A stretch of DNA of 64,000 bases from Gambelia wislizenii (taxonomy: Eukaryota; Chordata; Lepidosauria; Squamata; Crotaphytidae). The stretch's first letter is position 1. Each line of letters opens with the position of its first letter. The notes under the pieces were generated by a model. That model was not told where the DNA came from, searched no databases, and saw nothing but the letters and a program-made list of their open reading frames with translations. This document shows positions 47,740-57,064 of this stretch, in pieces. The position numbers and the translations under genes were made by a program. The DNA lies in contig JAUMIR010000001.1 of assembly GCA_030847615.1 (NCBI GenBank), positions 365,606,687 to 365,670,686 of the forward strand, in the 5' to 3' direction.

Positions 47740-48690
47740 TATTTGTTTTACAGAATTTGCCTATTGCCTCTCAACCCACCAGGACCCCTAAGGCAATGTA
47801 CAACAGGTAGAATTTAAAACATTAAAGGCATGAATAAAAACATTTAAAAACAGACTAAAACTGCTCTTTACAAAATCTGCCAGGGCTGGTGTTAAGGACT
47901 GATGGCCAACATAGTTTTAGCTGCCCACTAGAACCACAAAAAAGGATGGATCCAGCCTGACCTTCCTTGGGAGGAAGCTCTGCACTGGGGTGCAGCTACA
48001 GACAAAGCCCTGTCACATCTACCCACCAACCTAGCTTCACTAGATTTGACCAGGAAATTGGGGTGGGGGGGTGACTATTCTGCTACCAGATAAACTTTCC
48101 AATTTGTGTGCACCCAGGCTTCAGTGAGGGCAAAGTAGCATCCCTTCAGAATGGACCAAGAGACCAGTTACTGCTGCCACATTAAATGAAGGAGTCAGCA
48201 CAGTTTGGAGAACGATGACTGCCTGGCCAGTAGCTAAACAAAGCAAAGCAGCAAAATGGGGTAAGAGAGCATCAGAAAACTAACTAGCCTTTGGACAAGC
48301 TAGGCAACTCTCCTTGATTGGCTGGCTCAGTACTCTGGCAGAAGGGCCTCTGCATACTCTTCCCAGCCCTATCTGATGAGACACCATATCCAAGGCTTCA
48401 GCCTGGCCTTCTAGAAGAAAAGCCACTGCTGTTTCACAGGTTGACAGCTCCTTATGGTACCTATGTGGGCTTTTTTTAATCTTGTGCATATTTGTTTTTA
48501 ATGTGATTTTAGTTAGATGGTTTTAATTTTATATTGTTTAATGTCTTTTTATGGGGGAGGGTGGAGGTGGGTGGTGCTTTTAGTCGTTATTACAATGTTT
48601 TAATTGTTGGAAGCCGCCCCAGTTGTTTTTAGCAGAGCGACGGGGTATACATAAATATTATTATTATTATTATTATTATTAGCCTATGTA
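47740..48690. mobile_element. L2-like LINE tail remnants, two orientations
   Basis: The segment 47740-48300 resembles a minus-strand L2-type 3' region (ATTGCCTAGGGGT-like tail inverted, CTGTCACATCTACCCACC). The segment 48455-48682 is a plus-strand L2-like 3' end (TTGGAAGCCGCCCCAG, GCGACGGGGTATACATAAA, (TTA)n at 48658-48682). The assignment of the first part is weak. Confidence 0.45.
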
Positions 48691-48923
48691 GCTGCTTACA
48701 GGTTGGTATAATCTGTAACAAATGCCCCATCATGTGTCTGTTTCCATAGTTGAGCAAGCGGGGAGCTGCTCTATGAAGCAAACTGTAGGTTCAAACCTTG
48801 ACAGCTCTCTGTATTTTGTCCCTACCATGAGTGTTGCTGGCTACATATCCACAAGGTAGAAACTCATCTGAATATACATCAGGGCGGGGATCAGAAGGAA
48901 ATCTCTGAATTTAGTTTGCTTAC

Positions 48924-49173
48924 TTCTCCTACAAGAGATGTTTGTTTCCTTAACTCGTCTTCTTTTGATTCTGAGTGTTCCTTCACAAAAGCTGAAGCAG
49001 TTGGTGAATCTGAGGTCTCGACTACACCTTCTCCAGAGCACACAACGCCCTTTGTGCAATGGGGGCAAAAAAATACAACATTGCTTGATTGAAATGATGT
49101 GGAGCACTGGGTGCATTTTACAGTCTTCGTTTCCTGACTGAGATCCACCATCTGTTTTGTCCTGTAGATCCTG
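48924..49173 (-). CDS. STK33: STK33 first coding exon (5'UTR tail plus codons 1-76)
   Basis: The reverse strand shows a TTTGCACAG acceptor ending at 49174, then 22 bases of 5'UTR and ATG at 49149-49151. There are 76 codons before a GTAAGC donor (48918-48923), ending in phase 0. The peptide begins MVDLSQETKTVKC and aligns with the start of mammalian STK33, which also opens with a short acidic stretch followed by a Cys-x-x-Cys pair. This copy has two pairs, C13-x2-C16 and C29-x2-C32, spaced like a small zinc ribbon. Residues 45-76 are Ser/Glu/Lys-rich and probably disordered. The ATG was chosen because it matches the start of the mammalian protein, although the same frame is open upstream of it. 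The exon is less conserved than the kinase exons, so identity rests on position, phase and the Cys motif. Confidence 0.82.
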
Positions 49174-50204
49174 CTGTGCAAATTAAATAGAAGGCCAAAG
49201 ACTGGCACCTCTGTGTCCAGTGTGGAGGGAAATAGAACAGAAAGCTGAGAAAAGGAATTGAAAGATCACAATTAGTAGAATGGTGGCATAAAAATGTATC
49301 GTGACTAGATATCATTATCAAGCAACAACAGTGTTCTAATATAGGCTTCTCATGTGTATATAATACATTTATAGAAGCCAAAGTTTAAAAAAAAATGTGG
49401 TTGCAAAAAATGTGTTACCCACCAAGCAATGTTGCACAATTGGGGAATTATGGGACTGTTTCCACATGTGAACAATATATGCTTGCTTGCAAATAACACA
49501 TTTATAAACTAGCCTTCATTTAAAACAATAATGTCCTGAAATAAGACACAGTTGGCATGTAGTAAGTATGGTATTTTGTCCTTGATTTTTTTTAAAAAAA
49601 AAGTTATTGAGTCAAAATAGCAAAGACATCAATCTATCAGTATTTCTCTGTCTCTTTATTTTCTGTCCTTTGAAACATCTAATATAAACACTGCATATAT
49701 GATGTCATCATTTTATGCATCATACACACCCCATGCCACACATCACTGGTAGGGGAAGAGGAGCACAATGTAATGTCTTATTGTAGGTTAGAAAGAACAG
49801 AGAGCAAAAAGCAGCAAACCAGAAGCAGTTCCTTGTCTTTTATAATATTCAGTTTGACCCTAGCAGCATTTTTAATTTTCTGGGCTTGTGCACACAGTGT
49901 TTTCTAGGCTAGCAGCATAGGGTTCTTCTGTATTACTTATTGCTCTCTTCCATAAACATTCTGTATTCCCTATAGTACTAGAAAACCAAACTTCGGTCAC
50001 AGAGTCATATACACAATCTGCTTGATAAAACCTGCTTAAATACTGAAGAGGGAATTTTAAATATAGAATTTGGAGAAAGACCAATACTGAAATCATGCGT
50101 CCTTTCTATTTTATATATGTATTTATTTTGAATAATTAAAAATGTAGACATAGATAGCTAAAAAACGTAACATACCATTTATATATCCAAGACTATGCTT
50201 ATGG
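49174..50204. other. Intron or 5' flank of STK33
   Basis: Upstream of the first coding exon on the minus strand. No second exon or promoter can be supported, although an upstream non-coding exon is expected further right. AT-rich. Confidence 0.45.
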
Positions 50205-51131
50205 AAATGAAATAAATCTTTATTGCTAAAAGCTATAAGCCACCGCAATACAACTACTTTAAGTAAGTTAGAACACACATACACAAACAATTACAAAGCC
50301 ATACAATAATAATAAAACCATGAATATCCAAAATATAAAACTATAAAGAATTAAAACATTATTGTACAGAGCCATTTACATATACAGCAATGTTTATTGC
50401 TGGTTTTGATATCTGGCTCTTATCTTATTAGCGGCCAAAGCAAATTTTGCCACCATATCAGTGTGGTACACATTGTTGCCAGCTAATAGGGCACAAATTT
50501 GTTCAAGAGGAGAGCGATTAACCAAGGAATGAACGATGTAACCTAAAAACTTTTGTCTTGGAAGTATGTATAGAGGGCTTTTCAACAGATAATGTTTAAG
50601 GTCCTCCACTTCCCCTGTCTCGCATATACAAAACCTTTGAGTTACTGGGATATCATTGTATCTTCCTTTCAAATAAGCAGACGACATACTCTGAAAGCAA
50701 AATGCCATATATGCTTTTCTTAATGGAGGCAATGTAAGATCAAAAAAATATCTCTCCATTCCAAAAGATGTTTTATACAATGGGTACCATAATGAAAATG
50801 CAGTTTGAGGAAGCATACACATATCTCCCCACTTAGAAGCAAGATATATTTTCTCTTTGACCAGTTGTTTAAATTTATTAGAAGTATAAATTTGTAAGGC
50901 CTTTGGATTGATCTCATAGGAGAGAAGTATTGCATTAACTGATTTTGCCCATACGCTTTGCTCAGAAGACTATAATTGCTCAATAAAGCATTTTTTGGAA
51001 GACGAGAATCACTCGTTCCAGCCAGCTTTATCCAATATAGAGTGAGGGCCATATGAACACCAGATTGTAAACAGACTAGCCCCATTTCAGCTCTTAGAAA
51101 GGGGGCGGGAGTAACTTTTGGCACAACTAAC

Positions 51132-51655
51132 TGTCAGGGAAAATAAATGTTGTGATTAGAAATCTATGCCCCCCTTTGGGTAATTTTAGTCACCAGGCAA
51201 ACAAGATGCCAACTGGTCTAATTGAGAGTCGTAAATCTGTCTCTTGATGTTTTGGTTTCTATTCTGTGTCCTTCAGGGTAAGGAGAACAGAAACGAAAGT
51301 AATTTAAGTTTTGTTTTTTCTCAAAAGGGTTGGGTGTCTTGAGAAGAAAAAATATATAAGCAGGGAGGGATTTTGGTACCAGGCTCTCAGAAACTGCATT
51401 TTCCCTCTGTTTAGTTCTCAAGAAGCTCTGGAGCATACAGAAGCAGGGATGAATGCTTTCTGTACTTTATTTTGACTTGTTATTCCTTGTTTTTCTTTAT
51501 AATAAAAGTCATGAAAGGAATTTTAAGCTTTTATTGTAATCTTTTACCAGAGGTATGCAAATTTTGCTCAAAACCCACATTTCGCTGCAAATATTGAAAC
51601 AAACTTCACTGCTTGGCTAAGCAGAGAGGGAACTGACTTTGCATTTTCTGCAACA
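51132..51655 (+). repeat. Copia 5' LTR
   Basis: Contains a TATA-like ATATATAAGCAGGG at about 51351 and AATAAAAGTC (polyadenylation signal) near 51502. A hand comparison with the 3' LTR finds about 15 substitutions and no length difference in 524 bases. Confidence 0.93.
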
Positions 51656-51670
51656 GGTTATGGGCACAGA
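51656..51670 (+). promoter_or_regulatory. Copia primer binding site, half-tRNA iMet type
   Basis: GGTTATGGGC directly follows the LTR. It is complementary to the anticodon-loop region (GCCCAUAACC) of eukaryotic initiator methionine tRNA, as in Drosophila copia, which is primed by a cleaved half-tRNA rather than by the tRNA 3' end. Confidence 0.8.
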
Positions 51671-52022
51671 GTGGTTGGCTCAGGATTTTATGAGCCGTGA
51701 AAGCATTTTATGGCTGCAGATTGTTTGAGTCCAAACTGAGGGGCTCTTAACAAGCAGTAAAGTGGGCAATTTTGTTACTCTGGTGTGAACTTTTTGAGCT
51801 GTGGATTTAATTTTGGAAGCTGCTTGGAAGCTGCTGGAGTTTCTTTGTCTGCGCCTGGCAAAAGCTGACAAGCCCAGCACAGAGGGGATCATAAAATCCT
51901 GGAATTTGAGAACGTCTGTGGAGAGCTGCTGAGACGGAACCATTTGCAGAGCCCCGGCTGGTAAGCTACCCATGCTAGGGCAGCAGATATTGGGCTGAGA
52001 GGGGCTAGAAAATTTATGGACA

Positions 52023-52817
52023 ATGTCTCAAAGCATGGCAGTTTTTCCTCTCCAAAAATTAAATGATAAAAACTATCATTTGTGGGCTGTGAAGATGGAT
52101 GCCTATTTGCATCAACAACTGATACATGCCCCTATTGTAGCTACTCCACGTCAGGGTGCTACACCTGCTCAGTTACAGGCTGAGGAAAGGGCTAAAGCAT
52201 CACTTATTTTGGGAATTGAAGACAGCCAGCTGGTTTATGTGCGTGGCTGTGCTTCAGCCCGGGAAACTTGGCAGGCGCTGAGGCAAGTTTATGTCCATGA
52301 TGGGACTGGCTCACAGCTTATGTTGACAAGGAAGCTTTATAGACTAAAGTTACAACCTGGAGGGGATATAGCAACACATATAGCCACACTGAGAGAATAT
52401 TTTGATAAACTGAAAGAAGTGAATGTGGACTTCACAGAACGGGACAATTGTTACATCCTCCTATCATCTTTATCAGCAGATTTTGATAGTTTAGTATATA
52501 GCCTAGAAAATTTACCTGTAGCAAATTTGACCATTAATTTTATTACTGGTCATTTGATAGAAGAAGAAGCAAAATGGAAGGAGCGTAATAAAGAATTGCA
52601 AGCTCCAAAGGCTTTGCAGCCAAAGACCCGCACTTCTACAAATGGCCCAGTAGATGGCTCCAAAGACTGCAGTAAGGGTGAAGTTCCTGCTTTTGTTGTA
52701 AAAACTAAGGCCTGTTGGAATTGTGGAAAGGAAGGCCATTTTTCCAAGGACTGTAAATCTAAGAAATCTAAAAAAAACAGAAGGATGGCAAAACTAAGAA
52801 GTCCAGTTCCAGCATGA
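52023..52817 (+). CDS. Copia gag with CCHC zinc knuckle (264 codons)
   Basis: Capsid/nucleocapsid protein of the retrotransposon. The open frame starts MSQSMAVFPLQKLNDKNYHL, followed by the W-x-x-x-M-x-A-Y-L gag motif of copia (UBN2-type). It has the SLILGIEDSQLVYVRGC and TWQALRQVYV helices and REYFDKLKEVNVDF. Near the C-terminus it has the zinc knuckle CWNCGKEGHFSKDC (C-x2-C-x4-H-x4-C) and a Lys-rich tail. The ATG at 52023 is close to the LTR/leader and precedes the conserved N-terminus, so it is the likely start. The last codons run into text changed by the MITE insertion. In normal copia elements gag continues into protease; here the protease motif (D-S/T-G) is missing. Confidence 0.85.
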   Translation: MSQSMAVFPLQKLNDKNYHLWAVKMDAYLHQQLIHAPIVATPRQGATPAQLQAEERAKASLILGIEDSQLVYVRGCASARETWQALRQVYVHDGTGSQLMLTRKLYRLKLQPGGDIATHIATLREYFDKLKEVNVDFTERDNCYILLSSLSADFDSLVYSLENLPVANLTINFITGHLIEEEAKWKERNKELQAPKALQPKTRTSTNGPVDGSKDCSKGEVPAFVVKTKACWNCGKEGHFSKDCKSKKSKKNRRMAKLRSPVPA

Positions 52818-52819
52818 CT

Positions 52820-53601
52820 GTTTCTGCAGTCCGTAGACGCTGCAGAGGCCCCATGAAGGCCTTGGGCGGAAGGGGGGAGGGCTGGGGAAGCCTCCATGGG
52901 GCCCCCGGAGATGCTCCGGAGGCCCCATGAAGGCCTTGGGCGGGAGGGGGGAGGGCCGGGGAAGCCTCCATGGGGCCTCCGGAGACACTCTAGATGCCCC
53001 ATGAAGGCCTTGGGCGGAAGGGGGGAGGGCTGGGGAAGCCTCCATGGGGCCCCCGGAGATGCTCCGGAGGCCCCATGAAGGCCTTGGGCGGGAGGGGGGA
53101 GGGCCGGGGAAGCCTCCATGGGGCCTCCGGAGACACTCTAGATGCCCCATGAAGGCCTTGGGCGGGAGGGCCGGGGAGACCTCCATGGGGTCCCCGGAGA
53201 TGCTCCAGAGGCCCCATGAAGGCCTTCGGTGGGAGGGGGAGGGCTGGGGAGGCATCCATGGGGCCTCCAGAGCATCTCTGGACGCCCCATGTAGGTCTTG
53301 GGTGGGAGGGGGAGGGCCGGGAAAGCCTCTATGGGGTCCCCGGAGACGCTCCGGAGGCCCCATGAAGGCCTTGGGCGGGAGGGGGAAGGGCTGGGGAGGC
53401 ATCCATGGGGTCTCGGGAGGGTCTCCCGAGGCCCCGTGAAGGCCTTGGGAGGGAGGGGAGGTGGGGGAAAGCAACTATGGGGCCTCCGGAGGCCCCATCG
53501 TCGCTTTGGCAGGGGAGGGGGAGGGCAGTTGTTATTCACGGAATTTTCACATTCACGGGGGTCTGGAGAACCTAACCCCCGCAAACGTGAAGGGATGACT
53601 G
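52820..53601. mobile_element. Tigger-like MITE remnant with a 74-bp minisatellite, inside copia
   Basis: The right end (inverse CAGTCATCCCTTCACG) and subterminal GGAGAACCTAACCCCCGC match the MITE at 61702-63501, followed by TA at 53602-53603. No left terminal repeat is found near 52820-52850, so the left end is deleted. The interior 52845-53500 is nine units of 67-74 bases; the first four form two near-identical 148-base dimers. It replaces the copia protease region. ORFs in all six frames are repeat artefacts. Confidence 0.82.
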
Positions 53602-53639
53602 TACATGTATGATTGTGTACAGGAACCTCAAACTAGTAC

Positions 53640-54212
53640 TGTGATGGCAAATTTTCCCATGCATGACAATTGTGTGCACTTCATGCATTGGAGATTTGTC
53701 CATGCTAGCTTTAAAGTTCTTAAGCAGATGCCTGAAATGGTAGATGGGCTATATCTGAGGGGATGTCAGAGGTACCTGGATTGTCAAATTTGTAAGAGAT
53801 CAAAATCGAAGGTCCTTCCTTTTCCCAAGCATAGTGACAGAAAGTCTGAGAGAATTCTTGAATTGAGCCATATGGACCTGACTGGCCCCTATCCAACATC
53901 CTTGGGAGGAGCCAAGTATGTCCTTGTTTTGGTCGATGATTACAGTCGTTTTTCCTTCGTGTTCTTACTCAAGAGTAAGGATGAGACTATTCAGACTTTC
54001 AAAAATTGGGTGGCTTATGTTGAGAGACATTTCTCTCAGAAGCTGTCATCACTCCAGTCAGATAGGGGAGGGGAATTCATGTCAAATGAGTTCCAGAGGT
54101 GACTGATGCAGAAGGGAATTTTCCACAGGCTGACGGATACTTTTCCCCCAGTCAGAATGGAGTGGCAGAGAGAAAAATTGGCGTCTTGCAGACAATCAAA
54201 GATAGCCTAAAT
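53640..54212 (+). pseudogene. Copia integrase, broken
   Basis: The zinc-binding end is partial (CQRYLDCQICKRSK). The catalytic core has the first Asp in ELSHMDLTGPYP, the FLLKSKDETIQTFKNW helix, and the second Asp in LQSDRGGEFMS. A TGA at about 54100 follows FQR, then the frame continues (GIFHRLTDTFPPSQNGVAERK) with the catalytic Glu in NGVAERK. The DDE set is therefore all present, but the protein is cut by the stop and then by a SINE at 54213. Confidence 0.82.
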
Positions 54213-54366
54213 CGGTAAAATGAGTACCCGGCTTGTGGGGGCAATTAGCTAACACACATTGGAAGCTGCTTAATGCAGTGTAGATGTGTAAATTGCTATT
54301 GCTTAAAACAGTTTGTAAGCCGGTCTGATAGCCTTGTGGCTGAAGAGCAGGGTATAAATTTTAAAA
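54213..54366 (+). mobile_element. ACA-type SINE fragment inside copia
   Basis: Text GGTAAAATGAGTACCCGGC, GGGGCAATTAGCTAACAC and GAGCAGGGTATAAATT is the body and 3' end of the tRNA-type SINE also seen at 27709-27862. Copia sequence resumes after it (MFDANIEQKYWGEAML). Confidence 0.75.
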
Positions 54367-56470
54367 AAAGCCTGATGTTTGATGCAAACATTGAACAGAA
54401 GTACTGGGGAGAGGCCATGTTGACAGCTAATTATTTGAGTAACCGCATGCCAAGTTCTGTGATTTCAAACACCCCTTTTTCATGTTTTATGGCAAGAAGC
54501 CATCTGTAAAGCACATTAGGACCTTTGAATCCTATGCATGGGTAAATATCCCCAAGGCAATAAGAAAAAAGGGGGAGCCTAAAGCTAGGAGGCTGAGATT
54601 CCTAGGCTATGAACAGACTAGCAAGGCTTGGCGTTTCAGCTTGCCAGATGGGAAGGTTTTGATTTCCAGAAGTGCTGAGTTCAAGAAACATGCTAACTGG
54701 AATCATGTTCACTCTAACCCAGAAGTGATTTTGCCTTCACTTGTAGATGAGACACAGCCTAGCCAGCAGCAACAGCAGGCTGCTGGATCATGCATTGGCA
54801 GTTCCCCAAAATTGGGAGGGGGAGGTTCAAAGCAGGAGTCCTCTGATACAGAAAATGAATCAAATGCAGATTCTGACAGTGATCAAGCTGAGCCTGTCAT
54901 TCCCCGATGCTCTAACAGAGAGACAAGGGGAGTGCCTCCTCTAAGATTCACTGTGCAAAATGTAAAAGTGTGTCAAGTGACTTTTGAACCTGACAGTTTT
55001 CTGATGTCCTGAAGCTGCTTCAAGAAGGGCAAAAAAAGTGGAAACAGGCAATGGAAAGTGAAATGCAATCCATTAAAGATCATGATGTTTTTCATATTAT
55101 GCCATTGCCACAGGGACAAAAGGCTGTGGGTTGTCGCTGGGAGTTCAAAAAGAAACAAATGCATGATTGCAATGTTAAGTACAAAGCACGTTTAGTGGCA
55201 AAAGGATATTCACAGATAAGGTATCTGAATTATGATCAAGTTTTTGCCCCCACCGCCAGAGCACAAAGTATTAAAATTGCTTTGTCTGTTGCAAGCCTGC
55301 ATAAGCTCCAAGTTAATCATTTCGATATAGAGACTGCCTATTTGAATGCCCCACTGGATGAGTGCATATATGTTGAACAGGCTCCTGGATTTCACAGTGG
55401 GGGACCAGATCATGTGTACAAACTTCAAAAGGCTTTGTATGGATTGAAACAAAGTGGGAGGTGTTGGTACCTATTTTTGGATGAACAGCTGAAAAATGTT
55501 GGTTTTCAGAACAGCATTGCTGATCCATGTTTGTACACAAGAAGTGTCAACCAGAATTATGAAATCCTTATCGCATTCGTAGATGATTTATGCCTAATTA
55601 CCCAAACTGACATTCAATTGCAGAAGTTTAAAGAAGAACTAGGTTCAAGGCTCAAACTTAAAGACCTTGGTCAAATTAAAAACTATTTGGGAGTGGATTT
55701 TCAAAGACTTGAAAATGGTGATTTTAAGATGAGCCAAGTTCAGAAAATTGAAAAGGTCCTAGATCTTTGTAATATGTCTCAATGTAAACCTGCACGAACT
55801 CCTATGTGTTCAGATTTCGTAAGTATTACAGATAATAGACTGTTTGAATATCCTGATCTTTTTCATTCTGTAACTGGAAGTCTATTGTACATTGCAAAAT
55901 GGTCTCGCCCTGATATTGAATATGCTGTTAATATTCCATCCAAGAAAGTGTCAAAGCCAACCCAATATGATTGGCAAGATTTGAAGAGGTTGCTCAGATA
56001 TTTACGTGGAAGTATAAATCATGGTGTAATAATTAGTTCACAAGGTTGTCATGAGCTAAAAGCTTTTGTAGATGCCAATTTCGCCAACGAAATTTCCAAT
56101 AGAAAATCTAATTCAGGAATGATTGCTTTTTATGCTGGCACTGCCATTCATTGGGGATCAAAAAAACAGTCAACTATTGCTTTAAGTTCTGGAGAGGCGG
56201 AATTTGCAGCTCTGTCGAGCCTAGTCATTGAAGTGATTTTTTTGAAGCAGAATTTTAGTGATTTGGGTATACCTATTACAGGAGCTATTAAAGTTTTTAA
56301 GATTCTCAAGCTTGTATAACAATGGCAACTGAACAGGGGGTGAAAAACAGAGCTAAACATGTTGCTGTAAAATTTCAAAATGTTAGAGAAGCTGTTCAAA
56401 ATGGTTTAATTGATTTGGTTTATTGTCCTAGTGAAGAGAACGTGGCAGATTTGTTTACCAAAGCATAACC
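54367..56470 (+). pseudogene. Copia integrase end, reverse transcriptase and RNase H
   Basis: The integrase C-terminal part is at 54370-54720 (KYWGEAMLTANYLSNRMP, then KARRLRFLGYEQTSKAWR), followed by an acidic Ser/Gln linker. The RT frame at 55051-56319 is open for 422 codons: AVGCRWEFKKKQ, KARLVAKGYSQ, HFDIETAYLNAPLDECIY, YGLKQSGRCWY, the catalytic FVDDLCLI box and LKDLGQIKNYLGV. RNase H follows (LKAFVDANFANE, ALSSGEAEFAALSS). A frameshift near 56300 moves the last RNase H segment (KHVAVKFQNVREAV, CPSEENVADLFTKA) to another frame. The RT domain itself shows no missing motif. Confidence 0.88.
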
Positions 56471-56540
56471 ATTTATGCAACAAGCTGGGTATAATGTCTG
56501 AAGTGTAAAATACATTTGCCTGGATGAAAAATTAGAGGGG

Positions 56541-57064
56541 TGTCAGGGAAAATAAATGTTGTGATTAGAAATCTATGCCCCCCTTTGGGTAATTTTAGTC
56601 ACCAGGCAAACAAGATGCCAACTGGTCTAGTTGAGAGTCGTAAATCTGTCTCTTGATGTTTTGGTTTCTATTCTGTGTCCTTCAGGGTAAGGAGAACAGA
56701 AACGAAAGCAATTTAAGTTTTGCTTTTTCTCAAAAGGGTTGGGTGTCTTGAGAAGAAAAAATATATAAGCAGGGAGGGATTTTGGTACCAGGCTCTCAAA
56801 AACTCCATTTTCCCTCTGTTTAGTTCTCAAGAAGCTTTGAAGCATACAGAAGCAGGGATGAATGCTTTCTGTACTTTGTTTTGACTAGTTATTCCTTATT
56901 TTTCTTTACAATAAAAGTTATGAAAGGAATTTTAAGCTTTTATTGTAATCTTTTACCAGAGGTATGCAAATTTTGCTCAAAACCCACGTTTCGCTGCAAA
57001 TATTGAAACAAACCTCACTGCTTGGCTAAGCAGAGAGGGAACAGACTTTGCATTTTCTGCAACA
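56541..57064 (+). repeat. Copia 3' LTR
   Basis: Same length and ends as the 5' LTR. A purine tract (AATTAGAGGGG) directly precedes it and serves as the plus-strand primer site in LTR elements. Confidence 0.93.

Noticed and set aside
52550..53612. Pro-rich minus-strand ORFs of 189 and 226 codons over the copia gag/MITE region
   Set aside because: The same minisatellite artefact as at 61.7 kb, and antisense to gag.
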